Below are positions 54,067-63,146 of a stretch of DNA of 64,000 nt, piece after piece. The position numbers and the translations under genes are program-made. The notes below the pieces were generated by a model. The model did no database searches. It worked only from the letters and a program-made list of their open reading frames with translations, and was not told the origin of the DNA. Numbering within the stretch: the stretch's first letter is position 1; every line of letters starts with the position of its first letter. Source of the DNA: G965197005 sp965197005 (GTDB lineage: Bacteria > Pseudomonadota > Gammaproteobacteria > Pseudomonadales > Oceanobacteraceae); assembly GCA_965197005.1 (NCBI GenBank), contig OZ239982.1, positions 1,736,001-1,800,000 on the forward strand, written 5' to 3'.

Positions 54067-55899
54067 CTATTTATTTTTATTATTTGATTTTTTAGGAGAA
54101 AAATTTTGTAAAAAATAACCTTGGGTCGAGTAGTCTGCTCGTTCTGGTTTTTGAATGTTTTCTTGTATCCGTAAATATTCAAAAAAGATTTCAGAATAGT
54201 CTATATAGGTATTGGTTTTATCGCTGTTTTTTATTGCTTTAAGTCGCTTATAACCATCGTTACCCTGGGTAATAAAATCATTAGCAATCAATTTAAATAC
54301 CTTATTTTCTGGCATATCATACCAAACTTCAGAGTCTCTATCTTTGTATTGCAAATTTTGCACACGCTGACCTTTTTCGTTTAACGCATAAACATGCCAT
54401 CTTAGATTTGCCGCATATGGATAAGCACCTTCATTTCGTTTATTCATAGAAACATCTATCACATCTTCAAGTAGTGCCTTTATTTGCTTGCCTGTAATTT
54501 TAATTAAAACCAATTTACTACCGTAGGGCAAAAGACGGTATATATCTCCTGCGGTAATGATGCCTTTTTTAATATCCGCTCTAACTCCCCCTGCGTTTTG
54601 TATTGCAATATCTGCTTGAGGAATAAACGCCAAAAAACTTTGTACAACCAAACTGGTTATATCAGATCCCCTTAATGCTGTATCTTCTGGCGAACATAGT
54701 TTTGATCTTTTTGAACCTGGCAGCCAATCTAAGCAGAGCGTATCCAATGCAAGACCAACCTGCCTACCTCTAAGTTCATTAACGGAAAATGCATCTAATT
54801 TTTTACGTGCATTTTCATCTTCATCAATAAAAGAGATTTGCGTATCACTGGCTAATAAATTTTGCGCCTCTGCTTGTGTCAGTTTATGTTTCGAGGAATT
54901 TTCAGGCATGCTTTTTATGGGCTGGTTGGCGAATAACAAATTCATCTGACCTGTACAGTTTTCTACTTCCCCATTGGCATTAAACTGTACAGATAGCTCC
55001 CCTACTGCAAGGCTTTTTTGCCAAGATTCCACCACACAAACAGTCTGACCACTTTTATTTTTAGTAATACTGGGATAGGGCTGATTGCGGTTTAAGCCAT
55101 AATCTGCAAACTGACCCAACAGCGTTTTTGAATCCCCACCAATAATCACATCAACGTCTGTCAGTGATTGTGCTAAGCGCATATCTTGAGCATAGGATTG
55201 GTCTGTTAGCAAAATAAAGTGTTTAATGCCTCTTTTTTTTAAAAGATTAATATAACCCTGTGCAGTTTTTTGCTCTTCCATAAAACCATACGCATTGGTT
55301 ACTAAAGAAGAATTACGCAGCTTATTAATATTACTTAAACCAATAAAGGCAACCCGCCAATTATCCACATATTTAATTACATAAGGGCGAATGTACTCAT
55401 CTCGATGATAACGAGCTAATTTTGAAATACCGACTTTAGGAATAAGATTGGCAGATAACATGGGCGTATTGCAATCTCTGGTCTTTAAAAAATTTAAAAA
55501 TTTAATCAATCCAGCTTCCGCAAAGTTTAACTCCTGATTACCTAGTAATACGGCATCAAAACAAACTTCATTCATCAGTACTGCATCTGCCTGCCCTTTA
55601 AAAAGGTTATAATAAACATCACCGGTTATGGCATCTCCTGTATGCACAGAAAAAGTATGATTATATTCAGCTCTTAACTGCTTTATTTTTTTAACAATAC
55701 GAGGAAAACCACCTGCCTCTGTATAAAATTTAGAGCCAGAAAGCATCAATGAAAAATGACGCTCTGCATCTAAGTGCGAACGATGATCTCCCATATGCAA
55801 AAATGTGATGCTGTGCTTTTTATTTTCTTCAGACTCCTCTGTGCAAGCAACTAACTGCAAACATAAAAATAAAACACATAAGCTGAAATTTGGTTTCAC
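54067..55899 (-). CDS. NadN/UshA-like 5'-nucleotidase-family lipoprotein with degenerate metal site
   Basis: 610 residues. The lipobox LVAC (Cys19) predicts an outer-membrane or periplasmic lipoprotein. The calcineurin-like domain (about 30-310) and C-terminal nucleotidase domain (about 370-600; NAGGVRADI, TQGNDGY) are both present. Family metal-site motifs are altered: NDHH is GDHR (Arg40), GNHE is GNQE (Gln122), LSHAG/LTH.G is LTDQS (Asp233), and GDSH/GGHSH is GGDSK (Lys258). Asp38, Asp89 and Asn121 remain. NAD or nucleotide hydrolysis is therefore doubtful; a binding role is possible. The plain family name would be misleading. Confidence 0.85.
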   Translation of the reverse strand: MKPNFSLCVLFLCLQLVACTEESEENKKHSITFLHMGDHRSHLDAERHFSLMLSGSKFYTEAGGFPRIVKKIKQLRAEYNHTFSVHTGDAITGDVYYNLFKGQADAVLMNEVCFDAVLLGNQELNFAEAGLIKFLNFLKTRDCNTPMLSANLIPKVGISKLARYHRDEYIRPYVIKYVDNWRVAFIGLSNINKLRNSSLVTNAYGFMEEQKTAQGYINLLKKRGIKHFILLTDQSYAQDMRLAQSLTDVDVIIGGDSKTLLGQFADYGLNRNQPYPSITKNKSGQTVCVVESWQKSLAVGELSVQFNANGEVENCTGQMNLLFANQPIKSMPENSSKHKLTQAEAQNLLASDTQISFIDEDENARKKLDAFSVNELRGRQVGLALDTLCLDWLPGSKRSKLCSPEDTALRGSDITSLVVQSFLAFIPQADIAIQNAGGVRADIKKGIITAGDIYRLLPYGSKLVLIKITGKQIKALLEDVIDVSMNKRNEGAYPYAANLRWHVYALNEKGQRVQNLQYKDRDSEVWYDMPENKVFKLIANDFITQGNDGYKRLKAIKNSDKTNTYIDYSEIFFEYLRIQENIQKPERADYSTQGYFLQNFSPKKSNNKNK

Positions 55900-56039
55900 G
55901 GTTTTCTCTTATTTTAGGTTGAAGAATAAAATATACGTTAACCCGTTAAAAACAAAATGATTTTTTTATTTTTTAACAATAAATTACCTTGCCTGTCTTT
56001 TTACTTTTATAACTTATCTAAATTAAAAACACAAAAAAA

Positions 56040-56061
56040 GGCCGCTCATGGCGACCTTTAA
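56040..56061 (-). terminator. Terminator of the OmpA-like gene
   Basis: AAAGGCCGC and GGCGACCTTT form an imperfect stem around TCAT, 20 nt after the stop codon, with an A run upstream that becomes T on the minus strand. Confidence 0.7.
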
Positions 56062-56080
56062 TATTTTAACCTGTTTTGAA

Positions 56081-57106
56081 TTAAGGGTGTAAAACCACAA
56101 ACTCAACACGACGGTTTTTTGCACGACCTTCTTTAGTTTCATTGGTTGCGATAGGCTGGCTTTTACCCTTACCCTGTGTTTCTAGGCGATCAGATGAAAT
56201 GCCTTTATCAACCAAATAACGTTTTACTGAACGAGCACGATCTTCAGATAAATCATAGTTGTAATTATCAGAACCTGTGGCATCAGTATGTGCAATTAGC
56301 TTGATACGCAAAGTAGGATAGGTTTTAAACTCTTGCAATAAGCTATCTAAGAAACGCTTAGATGGTGCAGTTAAAGCAGCAGAATCAAGGTCAAAGCGAA
56401 TATTGGTTAAAACACCTTCAAACTTAGCACAGCCTTTTTCGTTTACATTAACACCACGTGGGGTATTTGGGCAGTCATCTTCATTATCAAAATAACCGTC
56501 GCCATCAGTATCTACTGGCTCAGGTGTTGGTGCTTCTTTAGGTGCATCTAAACCAAAACGCTTAACCAAACTTACAGTACCAGCTGACGCATCTTTAGCG
56601 AAAGATTCATATTCGGCGCGGACGCTTAAACCTTCAACAATAAAATACTCCAAACCAACACCTAATAACACTAGCACATCGCTGTCTTTAACAGAGCTGA
56701 CATTTTGCTTTTCTTGGTTCCAAAGATAAGAGCCACCCACTTTTACATGTGCGCTAATATTACCTGCTTGACGTGGATTGTCATTCAAATAAAAGTGATA
56801 TAAACCTGCCAAAGATGCGCCGCTATAACCCAATTTACCAGAAGGCTTTAATTTTAAATATCCAAAATCAGAATAAAATCCTTCTATAGAAATACGCTTG
56901 GTTAAGTCCCAACCACCTAAAAATTTAACTGCCAAATCATTTTTAGAATCAATTGTATAGCCTGTATTATCTAACTCAGGGTTGAGATTACCCACACCCA
57001 TACCTGCACCTATGTATAAGTTGCTTTCATCGGCTTGAGCGGTTAATCCTCCTAAAGCAAGCAGCAGTGCTGCGCCTGTTTTTAGTAGTGAGTGGTATTT
57101 GAACAT
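56081..57106 (-). CDS. OmpA/OprF-family outer membrane protein
   Basis: 341 residues. A signal peptide (about 1-25, ending AQA) is followed by an eight-stranded beta-barrel (about 28-190; YIGAGMGVGN, FLGGWDLTKRISIEGFYSDFGY). A short TSP3-like linker (DTDGDGYFDNEDDCPNTPRG, about 197-222) precedes an OmpA peptidoglycan-binding domain (about 230-338; IRFDLDSAAL, AHTDATGSDNYNYDLSEDRA, GKGKSQPIATN). This is the OprF/OmpA layout that ties the outer membrane to peptidoglycan. A terminator follows; the upstream gap is nearly 500 bp. Confidence 0.92.
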   Translation of the reverse strand: MFKYHSLLKTGAALLLALGGLTAQADESNLYIGAGMGVGNLNPELDNTGYTIDSKNDLAVKFLGGWDLTKRISIEGFYSDFGYLKLKPSGKLGYSGASLAGLYHFYLNDNPRQAGNISAHVKVGGSYLWNQEKQNVSSVKDSDVLVLLGVGLEYFIVEGLSVRAEYESFAKDASAGTVSLVKRFGLDAPKEAPTPEPVDTDGDGYFDNEDDCPNTPRGVNVNEKGCAKFEGVLTNIRFDLDSAALTAPSKRFLDSLLQEFKTYPTLRIKLIAHTDATGSDNYNYDLSEDRARSVKRYLVDKGISSDRLETQGKGKSQPIATNETKEGRAKNRRVEFVVLHP

Positions 57107-57591
57107 AATAATAATCCTATTTTTGCTAGTTAAAATTTTGAATAAACTGTTAATTTAATAAAATAGACCGTCACCTAATGCAACAAACCTACCTATTTAC
57201 AGCAATAATATTTGTGTTTATTTGGACGATTGATAGATAAACCAAACCTCTGTTAATGTCACAAATACAAGCATGCTGCTTTTTGTTGTATAAACAGAGC
57301 GCTATATTAACCCTTTTTTTACACTTTGCAACATTGTGTAACAAATTATTTGTAACGGCTCTTTTGATACTCTTTATAAAAAACATATTGTTCAACATAC
57401 AATTTCAAAAAAATCAATTTTTTAAAAAAACATTCGCACAAAAAAACTTGAATTATTGTAAATAACAACCTGTTTTTAGATGCGTTTAAGAAACGAGAAA
57501 ATATAAAAAAAGAATGTCGATTAAAACATTGGGAAGTGGTTATTAATGATTAAATCAGTTGCCATATAAGCAACTGATTTTAAAAACTATG
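57107..57591. promoter_or_regulatory. Upstream region of the OmpA-like gene
   Basis: 485 bp without a convincing gene; open frames on both strands are A+T-rich chance frames. It contains the 19-bp element CTTTGCAACATTGTGTAAC (57326-57344), shared with the TSP3 paralogue 2 upstream region. The far end is the terminator of the diguanylate cyclase gene. Confidence 0.45.
57552..57580 (-). terminator. Terminator of the REC-REC-GGDEF gene
   Basis: A perfect 11-bp stem AAATCAGTTGC / GCAACTGATTT with a 7-nt loop, 12 nt after the stop codon at 57592 on the minus strand. Confidence 0.85.
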
Positions 57592-58851
57592 CTAATCAAA
57601 GTCATGGCATACTTGATTGCGACCATTTTGTTTTGCTTGATACAATAACTCGTCTGATTGCTTTAGCATTGCAGAAAAGCTATCACCATATTGTTTGCTT
57701 AAGCCCATACTTACGGTCATGGTAAAGCTATCCCCATTTGCTAATTTTACGGGTGTGCTACTGAGCATTTTGGCAAAAATCTGTAATAGTTTTTGCACTC
57801 TATCTGTATCCATACCAGTGATAAATGCAGAAAATTCTTCGCCACCTAAACGGGCAAATAGCTGCTCTCTAAATGTTTTCTGTAAAACAGCAGCAATCAC
57901 TTTGAGAGCGTCATCACCCACTTCATGCCCATAAGTGTCATTAATGGATTTAAAGTGATCAATATCCAGCATAACCATAAAGGCTTGTTTATCTGATTTT
58001 TTAAATTGGTTATATAGCAATCCGCCCTCTTGGTAATAATAACGGCGGTTATACAGTTTGGTCAGTGCATCTTTATTGGCAATATCCTGAATATAACGAA
58101 TATTTTCTAACGCCTCCATAACTGCCATAGTGCGACTTTGAAACTCTTCATAGGAAAACGGTTTTTTTAAGAAGTCATTTGCGCCATTTTTCAAAAACCG
58201 TGCAGAAATACCATCATTTTCTTCACTAGAAAGGGCAATTACGGGCAACTCTGTCATGTCTTTTTGACTGCGTATTTTTTTTAGTAACTCTACCCCGTCC
58301 ATATTTGGCATCACATAATCAGTTAAAATCAAACTGATGTCCTGCTGTTGTAATATTTCTAATGCCTGTACTCCATCAATGGCTTCTGCCACCTGATAAT
58401 TCTGTTGCTCTAACATAGAACGCACATATTTGCGACTGGTTTTAGAGTCATCAACCACCATCGCTATACAGCCTTTATTTTTTCTTAACCGATTAATTAC
58501 CCTTAATACATATTCAACAGACTGGCGGCTTTCTTTTAGAATATAATCAACCACACCTCGACCAATTAATTTAACCCTTGAGCTTTCATCAAAGGTTCCT
58601 GTTAAAACAATACTGGGAATTTCTTCATCAAGATATAAATCAACAATCTCGCCATTTGGTGCATCAGGCAGATTTAAATCTAAAATTGCTGCAACAATAT
58701 TATAATCACTAGGCACAAATTCGAGTGCTTCTCTGGCTTCTTGGTAACTACTTTTTACCTCAACCATCACATCAAGGTTATTTTCTATCATACTGGCAAG
58801 GTTCTTTGCCAAAACGTGGCTGTCTTCCACCACAATTACTACATCAACCAT
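57592..58851 (-). CDS. Tandem-receiver response regulator with GGDEF domain (diguanylate cyclase)
   Basis: 419 residues. Receiver 1 (about 1-120) has VVEDS, the phosphoacceptor in AAILDLNLPDA, and the Lys in DYILKES. Receiver 2 (about 128-245) has VVDDSKTS, ILTDYVMPNMDG and FLKKPFS. A GGDEF domain follows (about 260-418): DALTKLYNRRYYY, MLDIDHFKSINDTYGHEVGDD and RLGGEEF, an active-type site. The inhibitory RxxD site is missing (REQLFARLGGEEF), so product feedback there is unlikely. It makes the second messenger c-di-GMP. No partner kinase adjoins. Its role in biofilm or motility is inferred. Confidence 0.92.
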   Translation of the reverse strand: MVDVVIVVEDSHVLAKNLASMIENNLDVMVEVKSSYQEAREALEFVPSDYNIVAAILDLNLPDAPNGEIVDLYLDEEIPSIVLTGTFDESSRVKLIGRGVVDYILKESRQSVEYVLRVINRLRKNKGCIAMVVDDSKTSRKYVRSMLEQQNYQVAEAIDGVQALEILQQQDISLILTDYVMPNMDGVELLKKIRSQKDMTELPVIALSSEENDGISARFLKNGANDFLKKPFSYEEFQSRTMAVMEALENIRYIQDIANKDALTKLYNRRYYYQEGGLLYNQFKKSDKQAFMVMLDIDHFKSINDTYGHEVGDDALKVIAAVLQKTFREQLFARLGGEEFSAFITGMDTDRVQKLLQIFAKMLSSTPVKLANGDSFTMTVSMGLSKQYGDSFSAMLKQSDELLYQAKQNGRNQVCHDFD

Positions 58852-58982
58852 TTTCTAAGTCCTATCAATATTAACAATAACAAACTTTTTTTATGAGCCT
58901 GTTTGGCATAAAAAAAAGTGTATATTGTTTTATTGTAGTAGTTAAATAGAATTGATAAAGTAATTATAAAAAAGAATAAAAA

Positions 58983-59001
58983 AACGCTCAAATTGAGCGT
59001 T
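58983..59001 (-). terminator. Terminator of fadD
   Basis: AACGCTCAA and TTGAGCGTT pair around a single A, with an A run on the far side that becomes T on the minus strand. It lies 34 nt after the fadD stop codon. Confidence 0.7.
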
Positions 59002-59034
59002 AAATATAAATGACTAACTGTCTAAAATAATAAA

Positions 59035-60729
59035 TTAAACTTCCGCTTTAAGCTCACGCCGTAAAATCTTACCAACGGGTGTCATTGGTAACTCATCTCT
59101 AAACTCAATTTGCTTAGGTACTTTATAAGCGGTGAGATTTTTCTTACAGTACACAATAAGCTCTTTCTCACTCAAGCTCTCATCGCTTTTAATGACAAAT
59201 AGCTTAACCGCCTCTCCTGTCTTCTCATCAGGTACACCAATGGCGGCGGCTAACTGAACTTTAGGGTGCTGAGCGACCACGTCTTCAATCTCATTTGGAT
59301 AAACATTAAAGCCAGATACCAAAATCATATCTTTAATACGATCAACAATTTTTAAAAAGCCGTCATCATCGATAATGCCCACATCTCCAGTTCTAAACCA
59401 GCCATCTTCCGTAAATGCAGTTTTACTTTCCTCTGGTAAGTTCCAATAACCTTTCATCACTTGGGGTCCTTGAATACAAATTTCCCCCCGTGCATTTAAA
59501 CCGACATCATTGCCATCATCATCAATACATTTAATGGCAGTACTAGGAGCTGCCTGACCTGCATAACCAATACGCTGCTTTCCTCCTGATGGATTTAATG
59601 TTGCCACAGGCGAGGTTTCCGTTAACCCATAACCTTCTGAAATGCCGCAACCTGTTGCCTCTTGCCACTGTTTGGCAGTCTCTTGTTGTAAGGCTGTGCC
59701 ACCTGAGAAAGTAGTTACCAGACCAGAAAAATCTAGCTCTTTAAATTTAGGGTGATTAAGCAAAGAAACAAATAATGTATTTAAGCCTACAAAGGCAGCA
59801 AATCGATGCGGTTTCATCATACGCACAAACATATCTGTATCACGAGGATTGGCAATTAAAACGCTATGATCCCCCTGATATACAAATGCCATTAGATGAA
59901 TGGTAAAGGCAAAAATATGATACAAAGGCAAAGGTGCTATCACCGTTGAACAACCTTCAGGTTTAATCAATTTTCCATTTTCATCAACCTGTTGAGAGCA
60001 AGCATAAACCTGCAACATATTTGCAACTAAGTTACCATTAGTTAGCTCTGCTCCCTTAGAAACGCCTGTTGTACCACCTGTATATTGCAAAATAATGGTG
60101 GCCTCTAAATCTTTAGGGTGATTAGGACTAAAACCGCCGTAAGTTTTACCTTTATTTAATGCATCTAACAAGCGTACTGCTTGCGGCAAATGGTAGCTAG
60201 GCACCAGCTTTTTAATGTGCTTAGCTGCAGCATTAATAACCGTACGCTTAAGCCAAGGCAGCATATCCGCCAAGCTGGTTATAATAATGTGCTTAATCTG
60301 TGTTTGCTGATAAATGTTTTCAACTGATTTAGCAAATACGTCCATACAGATAACCGCTTGCACCTGTGCATCATTAAATTGATGCAGCATTTCTCGCTCA
60401 GTATAAAGCGGGTTGGTATTGACAACCGTCATACCTGCACGTAATGCACCATACATTACAATAGGAAATTGCAAAATATTAGGCATCTGAATAGCAATTC
60501 TATCGCCAGGTTTTAAACCTGTCTCGTTTTGTAAGTAGGCTGCAAATGCAGCACTGTATTCATCAACTTGTTTATACGTTAGGGTGTAATTAATGCTGGT
60601 AAAAGCAGGCCTATCTGCATATTTAGCCAACGCTTCTTCTATTACTGCCACCACTGAATCGTATTTTTGCATATCAATGGTATCTACCACGCCAGCGGCA
60701 CGCTTACCGTCCCAAAATGAGGCTTCCAT
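59035..60729 (-). CDS. fadD: Long-chain-fatty-acid--CoA ligase
   Basis: A 564-residue ANL-superfamily enzyme that activates fatty acids to acyl-CoA through an acyl-adenylate. The P-loop is YTGGTTGVSKGA, A5 is EGYGLTETSP, A7 is GWFRTGDVG, the hinge is VDRIKDMILVSGFNVYPNEIE, and the catalytic Lys is in PVGKILRREL near the C-terminus. Length and the start MEASFWDG match FadD. It is transcribed alone with its own terminator. Confidence 0.94.
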   Translation of the reverse strand: MEASFWDGKRAAGVVDTIDMQKYDSVVAVIEEALAKYADRPAFTSINYTLTYKQVDEYSAAFAAYLQNETGLKPGDRIAIQMPNILQFPIVMYGALRAGMTVVNTNPLYTEREMLHQFNDAQVQAVICMDVFAKSVENIYQQTQIKHIIITSLADMLPWLKRTVINAAAKHIKKLVPSYHLPQAVRLLDALNKGKTYGGFSPNHPKDLEATIILQYTGGTTGVSKGAELTNGNLVANMLQVYACSQQVDENGKLIKPEGCSTVIAPLPLYHIFAFTIHLMAFVYQGDHSVLIANPRDTDMFVRMMKPHRFAAFVGLNTLFVSLLNHPKFKELDFSGLVTTFSGGTALQQETAKQWQEATGCGISEGYGLTETSPVATLNPSGGKQRIGYAGQAAPSTAIKCIDDDGNDVGLNARGEICIQGPQVMKGYWNLPEESKTAFTEDGWFRTGDVGIIDDDGFLKIVDRIKDMILVSGFNVYPNEIEDVVAQHPKVQLAAAIGVPDEKTGEAVKLFVIKSDESLSEKELIVYCKKNLTAYKVPKQIEFRDELPMTPVGKILRRELKAEV

Positions 60730-60942
60730 TTATTTCTCCTATTTTATTATGATTGTTATACAGGCTTAATTGCTCTTATTTATTTTATTTAAGCTATTTT
60801 ACGCCATAAGCTATCTAACCAAAATTTAAACTTTAGAACAAGCTAAAATATTTATTTAAAACAAAAAATACGCTGTATTTATAAATATAGGAATAAATTT
60901 AGAATTTCTTGAACTACTGTATACCTTTACCAATAAACCATG

Positions 60943-60948
60943 TATAAT
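60943..60948 (+). promoter_or_regulatory. Probable -10 element of the rhlE promoter
   Basis: TATAAT preceded by TG (ATGTATAAT) in an A+T-rich stretch, 257 nt before the rhlE start. No clear -35 at standard spacing. It implies a leader of about 250 nt. Confidence 0.4.
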
Positions 60949-61013
60949 TCTGCGTCCATTTTAGATAGCACTGCTCATATCCTTATTTTATTTGGCTGAT
61001 AGCTGTCTTCAAT

Positions 61014-61200
61014 TGAGGCATAGCATGTAAGGCTACGCCAAAAAGACTGCCGTATAGTGCCTATAAACATCTTGTTCATTGACCGCTTCTTTTATCTAAA
61101 TAAAAGAGATTTCGTATTGCTCGCGTTTTAGCCTACGGTTTACTTATCCGACTTATCGGTAATTCAATCATTGCTATGTCAATGAACACCTACAGAGAGA
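61014..61200 (+). promoter_or_regulatory. Candidate structured 5' leader of the DEAD-box helicase gene
   Basis: TGTTCATTGAC (61073-61083) is the exact reverse complement of GTCAATGAACA (61178-61188), which ends 16 nt before the start codon. Inside are TCTTTTAT/ATAAAAGA (about 61088-61107) and CCGA-CTTA-TCGG hairpins; upstream, GGCATAG can pair with CTACGCC (61016-61038). The long stem would sit directly against the ribosome site (GAGAGA). Cold-shock helicases often have long regulated leaders, but this one matches no family I know. Confidence 0.5.
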
Positions 61201-61204
61201 GAAA

Positions 61205-62929
61205 ATGACCCATTTTTCTGATTTAGGCTTATGCGAGCCTATTTTAAAAGCCATTGAAGAACAAGGCTATAGCAGCCCAACACCCATTCAACAACAAGCC
61301 ATTCCTGCCGTACTTAATGGCAAAGATTTAATGGCAGCAGCACAAACAGGCACAGGTAAAACCGCTGCATTTACGCTACCTATGCTGCATCAACTAGCCA
61401 ATGGCGAAAAAGCCAAAAGCAATCAGGTAAGAGCTTTGGTATTAGCCCCTACCCGTGAACTAGCGCAACAGGTGCACGACAATATCCAAACCTATTCAAA
61501 GTATCTCAAACTGACTTCTGCCGTGGTTTATGGTGGCGTTAAAATCAATCCACAGATGATGAAGTTGCGTAAAGGTGTGGATATCTTAGTCGCCTGTCCA
61601 GGACGTTTATTAGATTTATACTCACAAAACGCCATTCGTTTTCATCATACTGAATTTTTAGTGCTTGATGAGGCTGACCGCATGCTGGATATGGGCTTTA
61701 TTGAAGACATCGAACGCATTATTGAACTGCTACCCAAGCAACGCCGAAGCCTGATGTTTTCTGCAACTTTCTCAGGCAAAATTCGTGCCCTAGCTAAAGA
61801 CTTAGTACAAGACCCTTTTGCCATTGATATTAGCCCTCGCAATAGTACCGCACATAACGTCACACAATGGGTTATCCCTATTGATAAAAAACGCAAAGCA
61901 GATGCGCTTATTGAACTGCTCAACATTAACCAATGGCATCAAGTATTGGTATTTGCTCGCACCAAACATGGTTGCGAACAGCTCGCTAAAAAGCTAAAAA
62001 GCCAAGGTATTAATGCCGACGCCATTCATGGAGATAAAAGCCAAGCGGTGCGTAACCGAGTGCTAACACGCTTTAAACAAAACAAAACCAATGTACTGGT
62101 TGCCACTGATGTTGCCGCTAGAGGCATAGACATTGACCAACTGCCGCATGTCATTAACTATGAACTACCACATACCCCATCTGACTATGTACATCGCATT
62201 GGCAGAACAGGGCGTGCTGGTGCTAAAGGTGATGCACTATCTATGGTCTCTGCCGACGAATATAAAAATCTTGCTGGCATTGAGGAGCTAATTGGCAAAC
62301 CCATTCAGCGTGAATATATAGAAGGCTTTGAGCCTGACCATGACCTACCTGCCATCGGCTCAAAAGTAAATAACAAAAAATCTCGCACACGCCCTAAAAA
62401 AGGACAACGTACAGGTACAAATAATAAGCAAGGATACCAAACTCGCAAACGAGGCGAAGAAAAGCCAGTTGCCAGCCGCCGTAAGCGTAATGACAGCCGT
62501 AGCGACAATCGAGACAACCGCAGTAGCCGTAGCAAAGACAGCCATAGCGACACTCGAGACAACCGCAGTAGCCGTAGCAAAGACAGCCATAGCGACACTC
62601 GAGACAACCGCAGTAGCCGCAGCAAAGACAGCCGTAGCGACACTCGAGACAACCGCAGTAGCCGCAGCAAAGACAGTCGTAGCGACACTCGAGACAACCG
62701 CAGTAGCCGTAGCAAAGACAGCCGTAGCGACACTCGAGATAACCGCAGTAGCCGCAGCAGCCGCAACAACAAAAACGATGATGGCTTTGCCAGCCCTAAG
62801 CGCAAAACAGCACGTAAAGCAATAAAAGGAACCTTATCATCTAACAGCGAGGGAAAAAGAGCCTCCAGTAACCAACGCTCAAAAAAAGCAACTAGCAAAA
62901 TAACCAGAAACAAAGCTCGCAGCTACTAA
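61205..62929 (+). CDS. rhlE: DEAD-box RNA helicase, RhlE type, with tandem-repeat tail
   Basis: 574 residues. The Q motif (FSDLGL...PTPIQQQAIP) precedes AQTGTGKT (46-53), PTRELA, DEAD (155-158), SAT, the ARGIDI motif and HRIGRTGR. The core ends near residue 375 and resembles RhlE, used in RNA remodelling and ribosome assembly. The basic tail (about 385-574) contains five to six copies of a 15-residue unit, DNRSSRSKDSRSDTR, encoded by 45-bp tandem repeats (62508-62755). Such Arg/Ser tails bind RNA without specificity. Confidence 0.92.
   Translation: MTHFSDLGLCEPILKAIEEQGYSSPTPIQQQAIPAVLNGKDLMAAAQTGTGKTAAFTLPMLHQLANGEKAKSNQVRALVLAPTRELAQQVHDNIQTYSKYLKLTSAVVYGGVKINPQMMKLRKGVDILVACPGRLLDLYSQNAIRFHHTEFLVLDEADRMLDMGFIEDIERIIELLPKQRRSLMFSATFSGKIRALAKDLVQDPFAIDISPRNSTAHNVTQWVIPIDKKRKADALIELLNINQWHQVLVFARTKHGCEQLAKKLKSQGINADAIHGDKSQAVRNRVLTRFKQNKTNVLVATDVAARGIDIDQLPHVINYELPHTPSDYVHRIGRTGRAGAKGDALSMVSADEYKNLAGIEELIGKPIQREYIEGFEPDHDLPAIGSKVNNKKSRTRPKKGQRTGTNNKQGYQTRKRGEEKPVASRRKRNDSRSDNRDNRSSRSKDSHSDTRDNRSSRSKDSHSDTRDNRSSRSKDSRSDTRDNRSSRSKDSRSDTRDNRSSRSKDSRSDTRDNRSSRSSRNNKNDDGFASPKRKTARKAIKGTLSSNSEGKRASSNQRSKKATSKITRNKARSY
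62508..62755 (+). repeat. 45-bp in-frame tandem repeats in rhlE
   Basis: Five to six near-identical 45-bp units (GACAACCGCAGTAGCCG... to ...GCGACACTCGA) encoding DNRSSRSKDSHSDTR variants. The period is a multiple of three, so copy-number change would alter tail length without a frameshift. Confidence 0.9.
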
Positions 62930-62935
62930 AAAATA

Positions 62936-62965
62936 GAACACCAGCCTTACTTAGAGCTGGTGTTC
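62936..62965 (+). terminator. Terminator of rhlE
   Basis: GAACACCAGC and GCTGGTGTTC form a perfect 10-bp stem with a 10-nt loop followed by TTTTTT. Confidence 0.9.
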
Positions 62966-63146
62966 TTTTTTATCCCTATTTTAGCCTGCACAAAAGCATA
63001 GAAAATACATATTTTATCTGTCTTAAATACAAATCTCCCATCTAAACTATAAAAATGATTTTAATTTTATAAAATATCCTCCCCTGCTTTAAAAAATTGA
63101 CTATGCTTAAAAACAACCTATTTAAAGTCATAAGGAATAAGCAGCC

